From positions 62,001 through 126,000 of the forward strand of contig NZ_SBIU01000006.1 in NCBI RefSeq assembly GCF_004765805.1: DNA of 64,000 nt. The letters run 5' to 3'. This document shows positions 29,262-37,202 of the stretch, in pieces. Below the pieces are notes generated by a model. The model had not been told where the DNA came from. It saw nothing but the letters and a program-made list of their open reading frames with translations, and did not search any database. The position numbers and the translations under genes are program-made. This stretch comes from Halorussus halobius. Lineage in GTDB: Archaea > Halobacteriota > Halobacteria > Halobacteriales > Haladaptataceae. Position 1 is the stretch's first letter; each line of letters starts with the position of its first letter.

Positions 29262-29278
29262 ACGTGAACGAGTCACGT
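29262..29278. promoter_or_regulatory. Inverted repeat upstream of the transglutaminase operon
   Basis: ACGTGA-ACGAG-TCACGT, perfect 6-bp arms, about 110 bp upstream of the operon start. It may be a regulator site. The rest of the 327-bp spacer 29155-29481 holds a short direct repeat near 29434-29471 (GACGTGACGC twice) and no gene. Confidence 0.35.
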
Positions 29279-29481
29279 GAAAAGCGTGTTGGAACGCGGG
29301 AATTTCGCGGCCCGCGTCGAGTCCCGCGGTCGCGTTCGCTCCGGTCCGAGCGTTCCGCCGGCACCACGCGCCGGCCCGGCCGGCGACACCGAACGAGGGA
29401 CGCGCCCGGACCTGCCCCGCGAGAGGCGCGAGCCGACGTGACGCGGCGAGCGGACGTGACGCCGCGGGCCGACGGGGTGGT

Positions 29482-29940
29482 TCAGAACGTTTCGTTCAGC
29501 GCCAGTCCGACCACCGCGTCGTCGAGGGGTTCGCCGTCCTCGCGGATTCGGACGACCGGCGCGCCGGTCACCCGGAGCCACTCGTCGTCGCTCTCACCAG
29601 AGAGCCTGACGGTCGGGTCCTCCCCGCGGTCGCTCGCACCCGCGCTGGCGTCCGCGCGGTCGCGCCTCGCGCTCCGCTGCTCGGAAGCGTCGAGCGGGGC
29701 GGCGGCCTCGTCGCGGGCCACGACCGGGACGTTTTCGAGGTGCGGGTCCACCTCGCGCAGGAGGCTCCGGTACTCGACTACTAGGTCGGCTGCCGCTTCG
29801 GCGGCGGCCGGCGACGGGAACGACTGGCCCCGGACGGGGACGGGTCGCTTGCCCGAGAGCGGGCAGACGACCGCGTACTCGCCGTCGGGGTCGGTGAGGT
29901 CGTCGAGCGTCCGCTGGAGGGTTTCGAGGCGGTCGGCCAT
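29482..29940 (-). CDS. Small haloarchaeal protein, paralogue of 30055-30501
   Basis: A 152-residue soluble protein of unknown function. It shares the layout of the next gene: an N-terminal helix (LETLQRTLDDLTDPDGEYAV), a short strand with SGKRPVPVRGQSFPS, a helix (AAAEAAADLVVEYRSLLREV), a variable middle, and the C-terminal core WLRVTGAPVVRIREDGEPLD. The middle (about 85-118) is Arg/Ala/Ser-rich and longer than in the paralogue. Unlike its neighbour it has no iron-box-like element upstream; 114 bp separate the two genes. I recall the families as DUF7551/DUF7552, but am not certain. Confidence 0.65.
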   Translation of the reverse strand: MADRLETLQRTLDDLTDPDGEYAVVCPLSGKRPVPVRGQSFPSPAAAEAAADLVVEYRSLLREVDPHLENVPVVARDEAAAPLDASEQRSARRDRADASAGASDRGEDPTVRLSGESDDEWLRVTGAPVVRIREDGEPLDDAVVGLALNETF

Positions 29941-30054
29941 AGGGTCGGTTGCGAGAGGGCAGACCAGCCGCTAAGTAGTTTCGGAACGCGCATCGGCAGC
30001 GAGACTGATACGACAGGCCCGCGAGGTGAACGGCGGGGAGTCGGTGGTCTCGGG

Positions 30055-30501
30055 TCAGAGCTTCGAGTCCAGTTGGCGCTCGATGGCGTCGTCGGGCAGC
30101 GGTTCCCCGTCGCGCCGAACGTGGACCAGCGGGGCGTTGTCCATCCGGAGCCACTCGCGCTCGCCGCCGCCCGACAGCATCACCGACCGGGAGGTACGGG
30201 GCAGGCCGTTCTCGCGCAGGCCGCCGACGCGCTCGCGGGTCGAGACGAGGGTGAGCGCCTCGCCCGACAGTTCGTACACCGAGAGCCGGCGTTCGGGGAG
30301 GTCGGCGTCGGACTCCCGGAGTTCGTCCCGGTAGGTCCGCGCGAGGTCGGCCGCCGATTCGGCGGCCTCCTCGGTGGGGAATCGCCTGCCGGTCAGCGGC
30401 GCGGGGCAGTCGTCGGTGTCGGCGCACGCGACGTAGAAGTCGCCGTCGTCGTCGCACAGGTCGGCGATCTCGCGGCGGATGCTGGCGAGGGAGTCGGCCA
30501 T
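30055..30501 (-). CDS. Small haloarchaeal protein behind a double iron box
   Basis: A 148-residue soluble protein of unknown function, paralogous to 29482-29940 (shared MAD-L start, FPTEEAAESAADLARTYRDEL and EWLRMDNAPLVHVRRDGEPL). The N-terminal part contains FYVACADTDDCPAPLTGRRF, with Cys near 25 and 32 that are absent or shifted in the paralogue. Two DtxR-type palindromes begin 4 bp before the ATG, so expression probably responds to iron or manganese. That suggests a role in metal or siderophore physiology, though no domain shows it. A TATA-like TTTTAG lies about 35-40 nt upstream. Confidence 0.68.
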   Translation of the reverse strand: MADSLASIRREIADLCDDDGDFYVACADTDDCPAPLTGRRFPTEEAAESAADLARTYRDELRESDADLPERRLSVYELSGEALTLVSTRERVGGLRENGLPRTSRSVMLSGGGEREWLRMDNAPLVHVRRDGEPLPDDAIERQLDSKL

Positions 30502-30504
30502 GAT

Positions 30505-30538
30505 TTAGGCTTGCCTAATCCAAATTAGGCCACCCTAA
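30505..30538 (-). promoter_or_regulatory. Tandem DtxR/IdeR-type iron boxes
   Basis: Box 1, TTAGGCTTGCCTAA at 30505-30518, is a perfect palindrome. Box 2, TTAGGCCACCCTAA at 30525-30538, is a near match with arms TTAGG and CCTAA. They are 20 bp apart start to start, two helical turns, and cover the likely core promoter and start of 30055-30501. The sequence matches the known DtxR/IdeR/Idr half-site TTAGG. Repression under high iron is the simplest reading. Confidence 0.7.
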
Positions 30539-30587
30539 AAGAGGTTTCGGTCGGAGCGACTCCCGGCGAGGCGGCGCGGGCCGTCGG

Positions 30588-30983
30588 CTATCCCGAATAC
30601 GCTTCGACCAACCCCGCCAGGGTCTCCTGGTCGACCGCGTCCTCGACACGCTCGGCGCGCTCGCCGTCGGCGTACACGTCGATGGTCGGCGTCCTCTCGA
30701 CGTCGTGTTCGAGCGCGAGCTTCTGGTGGTGGACGACGTTGACCTTCGCGACCGCCGCGAACGTCTCGCGAGCGACCGACTCGACGACCGGGTGGAGGCG
30801 CTGGCCCGCGCCGCCGCCGGCGTAGTAGTGGACCACCACCACGTCGTGTGCGGCCACGGTGTCCGCGAAGTTCTGCGAGCCGTCGACGTACACGGGCGCT
30901 TTCGGGGTCTCGGAGCCGTGCTCCCGGAGGAGTTCGCGCTTCTTTCGCTCGCGGACCGCGTCGATGTCCTCGTCGTCACCCAT
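30588..30983 (-). CDS. Thioredoxin-fold protein lacking the CxxC active site
   Basis: A 131-residue protein. The helix DIDAVRERKKRELLREHG precedes a thioredoxin domain: KAPVYVDGSQNFADTVAAHD, VVVVHYYAGGGAGQRLHPVV, and the cis-proline loop ERTPTIDVYADGERA (Pro99). Haloarchaeal relatives have WCGPC after the first strand; here the segment is GGGAG (residues 56-60), with no cysteine anywhere in the protein. It therefore cannot do dithiol-disulfide exchange and may be a binding or chaperone-like descendant. It lies 86 bp upstream of the iron-box gene, same strand. Confidence 0.82.
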   Translation of the reverse strand: MGDDEDIDAVRERKKRELLREHGSETPKAPVYVDGSQNFADTVAAHDVVVVHYYAGGGAGQRLHPVVESVARETFAAVAKVNVVHHQKLALEHDVERTPTIDVYADGERAERVEDAVDQETLAGLVEAYSG

Positions 30984-31030
30984 TTGGTCGAGGGTTTCGC
31001 GGCGCTCGACTTAACTTTGCGGCTCGTTTC

Positions 31031-33382
31031 TCAGCGCCGAGAATCACGCCCGCTACGCCCGGCTGCGTCGGTCAGTTCCGCCAGCAGGAACCGGGCCTGC
31101 TCGCGGTCGAGCGGGTCGTTGGCGTTGCCACAGTGGGGCGACTGGACGCAGGCCGGACAGCCCCCGACCGCGCCGCAGTCGCAGGCCCCTATCATCTCGG
31201 CGGTGGTCGCCAGCAGGTCCTCGACCGTCCGGTAGCCCTCCCGGACCAGTCCGACGCCGCCGGGATAGCCGTCGTAGACGAAGACGGTGCTCGCGCCGGT
31301 GTGGGGGTGCATCGGCGTCGAGAGGCCCCCGACGTCCGCGCGGTCACAGAGGAGTTCGAGCGGGAACAGCGATATCAGACCGTGTTCGGCGGCGTGGATG
31401 CCGCCGGCGAAGTCCCCCTGCGCGCGCATCGCGGCTTCGAGGTCGTCGGGGACGGTGAAGTAGAGGGCTTTCGTCCGCAACGAGACCTCCGGAAGGTCCA
31501 GCGACTCCCGACCCAGCGTCTCTCCCGACGGGTCGCGGCGCTCGAATCCCGTAATCTGTTTGCGCACGGTCACGTCTGCGAACCGGACCGGCACGTCCTC
31601 GCGGGCCGACAGGCGCTTCTCGCGGCGGTCGGCCTCGACCGTTATCTCCTTCTCGTGGAGGACCTTCGTGTGGTAGTCGGCCCACGTCGGCGAGAGTTCG
31701 GCTATCTCGCGGTCGAGGTCGAGGTCGACCACCTCGTAGGACTGGCCCTGATGGTGGTAGATGGCTCCCGGGTGGGCGTCGGTCAGCGCGTCGTCGAACG
31801 GCAGGCTGGCGACGGTCTCGCCGTTGCGCCGGTCCACGAGGTTCACCTCCCGGTCGTCGATGGACCGGAGGCTCATCTCGTGCTGGGGGCTTCCCTCGCC
31901 GTCGTAGGTCCAGCGCACCCCGTCGTCGGTGTCTCTGCGCTCCAGCAGTCCGTCGGCTTCGAGGTCCGCGACGAGGTCCCGGAACGACTCGCCGAAGAAG
32001 CCGTCGTCGTCAGGCGAGAGCCACGTCTCGCGGGCGGCCGACAGCACGTGGTCGGGGAGGAGCTGGTCGTTCGCGGGGTTGACCACGGCGCGCTCGGGGT
32101 CGCCCTCGAACAGGTCGTCGGGGTTGTTCGCGAGGTACTGGTCGAGCTGGTCCTCGCCCGCGACCAGCGCCACCAGCGCGGGGTCGTCGCCCCGACCCGC
32201 GCGTCCGGCCTGCTGGAACGTGGCCATCCGGGTGCCGGGGTAGCCGTCGAGCAACACGGCGTCGAGGCCGCCGATGTCGACGCCGAGTTCCAAGGCGTTC
32301 GTGCTCCAGACGCCCCGAACCGAGCCGTCCTGCAAGCCCTCCTCGATTTCCGTCCGGCGGTCGTTCTTCAGCGCAGCCTGATACGCGGTCACGTCCGACG
32401 CGAGGTCGCCGTGGCCCCTGTTTCGGAGTTCGTCGGCGCTCTCCATCGCCCACTGCTCGGCGGCCTGCCGGGCGCGGGTGAACGCCAGCGTCTGGTAGCC
32501 CTTCGATACGAGGTCGGCGAACAGCCGCTTGGTCTCGGCGTGGTTGGACCTGCGGCGGCCCGACGTGCCGGCCTGCGGGTTCTCGTACTCGGGGGGATTC
32601 CACACCAGCCAGTGTTTCGGGCCGGCGTCGCTGGCGTCCTCGTCGACGAGTCGGAACGACGAGTCGTCCCGTCCAGTCACGGTCGCGGCGTGTTCGACCG
32701 GGTTGCCGATGGTGGCCGAACAGCAGACGAAGTCGGGGTCCGCGTCGAATCGCTCGCAGACGCGCCGGAGGCGTCGCAAGACGAGCGCGACGTGGCTCCC
32801 GAACACGCCCCGGTACTCGTGGACCTCGTCGAGCACGACGGTTTCGAGGCCCCGGAAGAACCAGTCCCACAGCCGGTGGGCGTGGGGCAACAGCGCGTAG
32901 TGGAGCATGTCGGGGTTCGTGAGCACGACGGTCGGCTGGCGGTCCCTGACCGCGCGCTTGTCGGACTTGCTGAGTCGGCCGGTGTACTGGGCGACCGAGA
33001 CGCGGCTTCCGAACCCGAGGTCGCGGGCCAGCGCCGAGAGGGTCTCCTCCTGGTCGTTGATGAGCGCGTTCTGGGGCGCGACGTAGAGAGTGCGCCCGCC
33101 GTGGTCCATCGCGCGCTCGAACGCCGGGACGGTGTACGCGAAGCTCTTCCCGCTGGCGGTCGGCGTGGCGACCACGACGTCGTCGCCGTCCCGGACCGCC
33201 TCGATGGCCTCGACCTGATGGCGGTAGAGGCCGTCTATCCCGCGCTCGTCGAGCGCGCCCACGAGTCTGGGTTCGAGGTCGACGTCGCGAAACTCCCCGT
33301 CCCGACCCGGAACGACCCGACGGTCCTCGATCTGGGCGTCGTAGTAGGGTCGTCCGCGAAGCCACTCGATGGTCTCGTCCAC
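31031..33382 (-). CDS. DEAD/DEAH-box helicase with DUF1998 C-terminus (Hrq1/YprA-like)
   Basis: A 783-residue superfamily 2 helicase. In order: Q-motif-like LYRHQVEAIEAVRDGDDVVV, Walker A ATPTASGKSFAY (Lys near 75), motif Ia YVAPQNALINDQ, DEVH box VVLDEVHEYRGVFGSH, motif III CSATIGNPVEH, and the second RecA domain with TNALELGVDIGGLDAVLLDG and QAGRAGRGDDPALV (motif VI). The C-terminal DUF1998-type region carries a four-cysteine cluster, CDCGAVGGCPACVQSPHCG (near 745-763), a likely metal site. Relatives act in DNA repair or interstrand crosslink processing; the exact role here is unknown. Confidence 0.9.
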   Translation of the reverse strand: MDETIEWLRGRPYYDAQIEDRRVVPGRDGEFRDVDLEPRLVGALDERGIDGLYRHQVEAIEAVRDGDDVVVATPTASGKSFAYTVPAFERAMDHGGRTLYVAPQNALINDQEETLSALARDLGFGSRVSVAQYTGRLSKSDKRAVRDRQPTVVLTNPDMLHYALLPHAHRLWDWFFRGLETVVLDEVHEYRGVFGSHVALVLRRLRRVCERFDADPDFVCCSATIGNPVEHAATVTGRDDSSFRLVDEDASDAGPKHWLVWNPPEYENPQAGTSGRRRSNHAETKRLFADLVSKGYQTLAFTRARQAAEQWAMESADELRNRGHGDLASDVTAYQAALKNDRRTEIEEGLQDGSVRGVWSTNALELGVDIGGLDAVLLDGYPGTRMATFQQAGRAGRGDDPALVALVAGEDQLDQYLANNPDDLFEGDPERAVVNPANDQLLPDHVLSAARETWLSPDDDGFFGESFRDLVADLEADGLLERRDTDDGVRWTYDGEGSPQHEMSLRSIDDREVNLVDRRNGETVASLPFDDALTDAHPGAIYHHQGQSYEVVDLDLDREIAELSPTWADYHTKVLHEKEITVEADRREKRLSAREDVPVRFADVTVRKQITGFERRDPSGETLGRESLDLPEVSLRTKALYFTVPDDLEAAMRAQGDFAGGIHAAEHGLISLFPLELLCDRADVGGLSTPMHPHTGASTVFVYDGYPGGVGLVREGYRTVEDLLATTAEMIGACDCGAVGGCPACVQSPHCGNANDPLDREQARFLLAELTDAAGRSGRDSRR

Positions 33383-33544
33383 GAGTCGCGGGTAGGGTCG
33401 GAGTGGCTAACCGCTTTCGCCGTGGGGCGGAACTGAACCGGGGACTCGAAACGGGACTCGGCTTTCCTAATCGGGAACCGGCGTTCCGATTTCGGGAAGA
33501 ATGGTTAAGGGATTGTGAGTCGTGGTCGGGACGGGGGAACGACG

Positions 33545-34207
33545 ATGTCCGACGAGAAGCCACACGCCAGCGGGAGTATCGAAGCGGGCGACACCAGCAA
33601 ACGGGTCGGGATGGAGTCGATTCGGGAGCGCGGGCTCGACCCCGAGGAACTGCGCGAGAAGCTCATCGACGCCATCGGGGCGGAGTTCACGACCTACTAC
33701 TACTACACCAACCTCCGGATGCATCTGGCGGGCCACGAGGACTACAAGGAGATAACCGAGGACGCGCGGCTCGAAGACCGCGCGCACTTCGAGTTGGTCG
33801 CGCCCCGGGTGTACGAACTCGGGGGGCACCTGCCCAACGACATCCGGGAGTTCGCCGACCGGGCGTCGTGTCCGGACGCGGAGGTGCCGGTCCCCTACGA
33901 CGACGAGGGCGGGCGACTCCAGGTCGAGGACCTCACCGCCGAGGACGTCCTGGAGGTCCTGCTGGAGGCCGAGCGGTGTGCCATCCGGACGTGGAGCGAG
34001 GTCTGTGACATGACGCGGGGCAAGGACCCCCGGACCTACGACATGGCCCAGCGCATCCTCCACGAGGAGGTCGAACACGAGGCGTGGTTCGTGGAACTCC
34101 TCAGCATGGAGCGCGACGGCGAGATAAACCCGGCGGGCCACTTCGTCCGGGGCGAACCCGGCGACGCGCCCTACTCGACCAACCGGCGCATCAACGACTC
34201 GGCGTAG
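33545..34207 (+). CDS. Ferritin-like di-iron protein
   Basis: A 220-residue protein with a central four-helix bundle. Di-iron ligands are visible as paired carboxylate/His motifs: [15 protein letters not shown] (Glu near 47), [29 protein letters not shown], and [14 protein letters not shown]. The first ~25 residues and the last ~25 are polar extensions. This is the type often annotated as archaeal bacterioferritin or DpsA-like protein, and it should bind or oxidise iron. The ATG at 33545 is preceded by GGGGGAACGACG and a GGTTAAGG box about 38 nt upstream. A helicase gene diverges upstream; a four-unit tandem repeat follows. Confidence 0.82.
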   Translation: MSDEKPHASGSIEAGDTSKRVGMESIRERGLDPEELREKLIDAIGAEFTTYYYYTNLRMHLAGHEDYKEITEDARLEDRAHFELVAPRVYELGGHLPNDIREFADRASCPDAEVPVPYDDEGGRLQVEDLTAEDVLEVLLEAERCAIRTWSEVCDMTRGKDPRTYDMAQRILHEEVEHEAWFVELLSMERDGEINPAGHFVRGEPGDAPYSTNRRINDSA

Positions 34208-34237
34208 CGTCGACGACTCGCCGCGATTCGACCGCGC

Positions 34238-34340
34238 GCGCTCGGTGACGCCTTCCACCGCGGACGCGCTCGACGACGCCTTAGACCGAACTGCGCTCGG
34301 TGACACCTTCCACCGGGTCGCGCTCGGCGAACCGGACGAC
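34238..34340. repeat. 27-28-bp degenerate tandem repeat after ferritin-like gene
   Basis: Four units start with GCGCTCG at 34238, 34266, 34293 and 34320. The first and third share GCGCTCGGTGACGCCTTCC / GCGCTCGGTGACACCTTCC and then ACCG. The second is diverged and the fourth partial. It lies 30 bp after the ferritin-like stop, in untranslated DNA. Confidence 0.75.
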
Positions 34341-34545
34341 GGGGCGGGACTGAAAGGGGCCGCCCGGTCGCGTTCAGTGTAGTCGTCTGAGCGACCCCTA
34401 TCGGCGCGCGGTTTGCGCCGATATGTCGCTCAGCGACCGCGAGCGGGCGGGGGCTTTCGAAGCCGTGTTCAGTCCGGACGTAGCTGTCGCGTCGGATTCG
34501 ACGAGGACCGACAGCGAGCAGGTCGATTGTGGAGCCATCACGTTC

Positions 34546-34935
34546 ATGCGCGTTTGCCAACTAAACAACGAGGTGACGAGCTACACCGTCGAGATAGAGG
34601 TGCCCGAGGACTGCGGCATCGAGCAGGCTGGCGAGACCGTCACCGTCGAGGTCCCCGAGACGGAGTACGTCCTCTCGGCCGCCCGAAGTCAGGGCGTCTG
34701 GCTCCCCGCCGACTGCCAGCAGGGCTGGTGTACCACCTGCGCCGCTCGACTGCTCGACGGCGAGGTCGACCAGTCCGACGCCAAGCGCTACTACGACGCC
34801 GACGAGGCGGCCGGGCTGGTTCTGCCCTGCACCGCCAAACCCGCGTCGGACCTCCGGATTCGGGCCTGCCAGTACGACGCGATGCTCGACCACCGCGCGA
34901 GCCACGACCTGCCGCCGGGGCGGTCGAAGCGGTAG
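34546..34935 (+). CDS. Plant-type [2Fe-2S] ferredoxin
   Basis: A 129-residue electron carrier. The cluster motif is DCQQGWCTTCAARL with the fourth Cys in LVLPCTAKP, and the fold begins YTVEIEVPEDCGIEQAGETV. The C-terminal YDAMLDHRASHDLPPGRSKR is typical of a haloarchaeal subfamily. The start is uncertain. The reading frame is open from an ATG at 34423, which would give 170 residues, but the extra 41 residues have weaker GC-rich third positions (about 78%). A GTG at 34573 would begin right at the fold. I chose 34546 as the middle option. The adjacent ferritin-like gene on the same strand is probably a separate transcript. Confidence 0.82.
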   Translation: MRVCQLNNEVTSYTVEIEVPEDCGIEQAGETVTVEVPETEYVLSAARSQGVWLPADCQQGWCTTCAARLLDGEVDQSDAKRYYDADEAAGLVLPCTAKPASDLRIRACQYDAMLDHRASHDLPPGRSKR

Positions 34936-35003
34936 CGCGCGGTCGGCGACCCGGCGATTCTCGGGCCGACCGACTTTTTCCGCCGACCGTCGTACTCCGA
35001 GCC

Positions 35004-35432
35004 ATGGGGGAGTACCACGGCGTCCTCGTCTACGACGGCGAGTGTCCGTTCTGCTCGGCGGCCGCGACGGCGCTCAGGCGGGTGCAGGGCGTCGGCGCAA
35101 TCGCGTGGGGCGACGACTCCGCCCAGTCGTTCCTCGCCGCCCAGTTCGGCGAGCCGCCATTCGCGCTCGTCTTCGCCGACTCGCGCGAGCAGCGGGTGTA
35201 CATCGGCCGCGAGGCCGCCCGCGAACTCTGCGAGCGCGCGGGGCTGCCCGTGCTGATTCGGGACGTGCTGGGCGACAACTACGAGTCGATCGCCGACGCC
35301 GTCCGGACCGTGACGGGAGCGGAGGGCGACCCGGACCCGTACCACGGGGCGTATCCGATGGCCGACGAGGCGCGCGAGGCGTTCGACGACCTCGCGGCCG
35401 ACGCGTGGCACACCGCGAAAGTGCGGGAGTAG
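35004..35432 (+). CDS. DCC-family thiol-disulfide oxidoreductase-like protein
   Basis: A 142-residue protein of the DUF393/DCC1 family. The signature VLVYDGECPFCSAAATALRR places the DxxCPFC motif at residues ~11-17. A thioredoxin-like fold is expected, with FALVFADSREQRVYIGREAA and the helix EARELCERAGLPVLIR. The family is named for the conserved Asp-Cys-Cys motif; redox activity is presumed but substrates are unknown. An ACTTTTTC element ends 24 nt before the ATG. It follows the ferredoxin gene by 68 bp on the same strand. Confidence 0.85.
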   Translation: MGEYHGVLVYDGECPFCSAAATALRRVQGVGAIAWGDDSAQSFLAAQFGEPPFALVFADSREQRVYIGREAARELCERAGLPVLIRDVLGDNYESIADAVRTVTGAEGDPDPYHGAYPMADEAREAFDDLAADAWHTAKVRE

Positions 35433-35454
35433 GACGGGTTCGGTGCCGTGTGTT

Positions 35455-35490
35455 GACGTCGACTCCGGGACATCGGCAGTAGCTAGCTCC
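35455..35490 (+). repeat. Remnant of the CGGCARTAGCTAGC repeat family
   Basis: CATCGGCAGTAGCTAGCTCCG at 35471-35491 matches the tail core of the family, without the hairpin head. The following ~170 bp to 35678 are rich in ACCGCGCCGCGACC-like words resembling the flank of the 55-kb copy, and contain no gene. Confidence 0.6.
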
Positions 35491-35678
35491 GTGGTACTAC
35501 CGGTCCGGTTCGGGCAGACCGAGGCTGCGGAGACGCCGCAATCGCACTGTGACCGCACCACGACAACGACCACACCGTACCGCGCCGCGACCCCGAGCGA
35601 CCGCGCCGAAACCGCCTGCAACCGCGCCGCGACCGCGCCGGCGCGCACCAGTGGCCGGTCGAAGCCGCCGCGACCGGC

Positions 35679-36860
35679 CTATCTGTCGCGCGTGACGGTT
35701 TCGCCGGGCGCGGTGGTCGCGTCCTCCGAGAGTTTCACGCCGGGGTTGAGGCTGGTGTTGATGCCGGTCTTCGCGCGGTCGCCGACCACGACGCCGAACT
35801 TCCGGCGGCCCGTCGACACCCGCTCGCCCTTCACGGTCATTTTTACGGGTTCGCCGTCGTGGCGGAGGTTCGCGACGTTCGTGCCCGCCCCGAAGTTGAC
35901 CTCCCGACCCAGCACGCTGTCGCCGACGTAGCTCAAATGCGCGACGTGCGAGCCCCGGCCCACCACGCTGTTTTTGAGTTCGACGCTGTGACCGACCTTC
36001 GCGTTCTCACAGACGAGCGTCGCGCCCCTGATGTACGCGTTCGGGCCGACGCTCGCGCCCGACCGAATCAACGTGGGCCCTTCGACGACGACGCCCGCGT
36101 CCACAGTTGCGCCGTCCTCGACCACCACCTCGCCCCGGAGGTCGGCGTCGGCGTGGACGTCGCCGTCGATACGTCGGTCGAGCTCACCCAGCTTCCACTC
36201 GTTGGCTTCCAATAGCTCCCACGGCCGACCCACGTCCAGCCACTGGTCCAGCTCGGCGTAACTCACGTCGTATTCGTCGACGACGCGCGCGAAGACGTCG
36301 GTGATTTCGTGTTCGCCGCGCTCGCTCGCGGGCACGTCCAGCCATTCTCGCGCCTCGCCGGGAAACACGTACGCCCCCGTGTTCGCGAGGTTGGTCGGCG
36401 GCTCGGCCGGCTTCTCCACGATGCTCGTGACCGCGCCATCCGCCGTCGAGACGACGCCGTAGTTCTGTGGGTCCGCGACTCGATGGACGCCCACGCTCGG
36501 CCCGTCCGCGAACAGGTCCGCGACCGCGTCGGCGTCGTAGAGATTGTCGCCGTTCAACACTGCAAACGGCCCGTCGAGGTGCTCGCGGGCCGCCCGCACC
36601 GCGTCCGCCGTCCCCGCCTGCTCGGACTGCACCGCATAGCGCACCGGCACGCCCGCGTACTCCGCCCCGAAGTACTCCCGGACCGCCTCGGCCTCGTACC
36701 CCACCACGAATATCAGTTCGCTCGCGCCCGCCCGCACGGCCGCCTCGGCCGCGTGGGCCGCCAGTGGCCGGTCGCCCACCGGCACCATCGGCTTCGGCCG
36801 CGACCCCGACACCGGCCGCAACCGCGTCCCTTCCCCAGCCGCGAGGATGACTGCTTGCAT
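35679..36860 (-). CDS. Bifunctional sugar-1-phosphate nucleotidylyltransferase/acetyltransferase-like protein
   Basis: A 393-residue GlmU/ST0452-type protein. The N-terminal nucleotidyltransferase domain has AVILAAGEGTRLRPVSGSRP followed by KPM, then FAVLNGDNLYDADA and VTSIVEKPAEPPTN. The C-terminal half is a left-handed beta helix of hexapeptide repeats (VVVEDGATVDAGVVVEGPTL; IRSGASVGPNAYIRG). It ends with the GlmU-like VGDSVLGREVNFGAGTNVAN segment. It should make UDP- or dTDP-sugars, such as UDP-GlcNAc, for surface glycans. A CTTTAAGC box 27 nt upstream predicts a leaderless transcript. No glycosyltransferase genes are adjacent. Confidence 0.88.
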   Translation of the reverse strand: MQAVILAAGEGTRLRPVSGSRPKPMVPVGDRPLAAHAAEAAVRAGASELIFVVGYEAEAVREYFGAEYAGVPVRYAVQSEQAGTADAVRAAREHLDGPFAVLNGDNLYDADAVADLFADGPSVGVHRVADPQNYGVVSTADGAVTSIVEKPAEPPTNLANTGAYVFPGEAREWLDVPASERGEHEITDVFARVVDEYDVSYAELDQWLDVGRPWELLEANEWKLGELDRRIDGDVHADADLRGEVVVEDGATVDAGVVVEGPTLIRSGASVGPNAYIRGATLVCENAKVGHSVELKNSVVGRGSHVAHLSYVGDSVLGREVNFGAGTNVANLRHDGEPVKMTVKGERVSTGRRKFGVVVGDRAKTGINTSLNPGVKLSEDATTAPGETVTRDR

Positions 36861-36882
36861 GGACGGACGATTCGAGCGCGCC

Positions 36883-36891
36883 GCTTAAAGA
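36883..36891 (-). promoter_or_regulatory. TATA box of the nucleotidylyltransferase gene
   Basis: TCTTTAAGC on the minus strand, centred 27 nt before the ATG at 36860. Confidence 0.6.
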
Positions 36892-36966
36892 GTCCCGGAG
36901 TCGGCCGGGTTCGGACAGGGGGCTTAAATGCCGTGACTGATACCACCGCGAGCTTTTCCCTCCCGA

Positions 36967-36984
36967 CTATCTCTTTCGAGATAG
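36967..36984. other. Short hairpin CTATCTC-TTTC-GAGATAG
   Basis: A perfect 7-bp stem with a 4-nt loop in the 342-bp divergent spacer 36861-37202. It lies about 80 bp before the nucleotidylyltransferase TATA box and ~220 bp before the DUF7504-like gene. A GACTTAATAC element near 37102-37111 may be the TATA box of the latter. No ORF is supported here. Confidence 0.4.
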
Positions 36985-37202
36985 GAGATGGGGGGCTTCG
37001 GTCGGGCCGGACGCCCCACCTCGCGACTCGCATCCGTGCGAGCCGTGGAGACGTGCCGTCCCCGCACGACACGTCCCCGGCGGCGGAAGTCCCTGGAAGG
37101 CAATGACTTAATACGTGCCGTACCGTCACCGACTGTAACTGTGGAACCGCTCGATTCGCCCGCTTGTCAGGACGCCTGACCGACCCCGACGATAGACAAC
37201 GA

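Noticed and set aside
27226-29280. 684-residue open frame antisense to the transglutaminase gene
   Set aside because: Arg/Gly/Val low-complexity translation with no motif, fully inside a well-supported gene on the other strand.
34423-34545. 41-residue extension of the ferredoxin
   Set aside because: Not excluded but not preferred: third-position GC is lower than in neighbouring genes and homologues begin near the fold.
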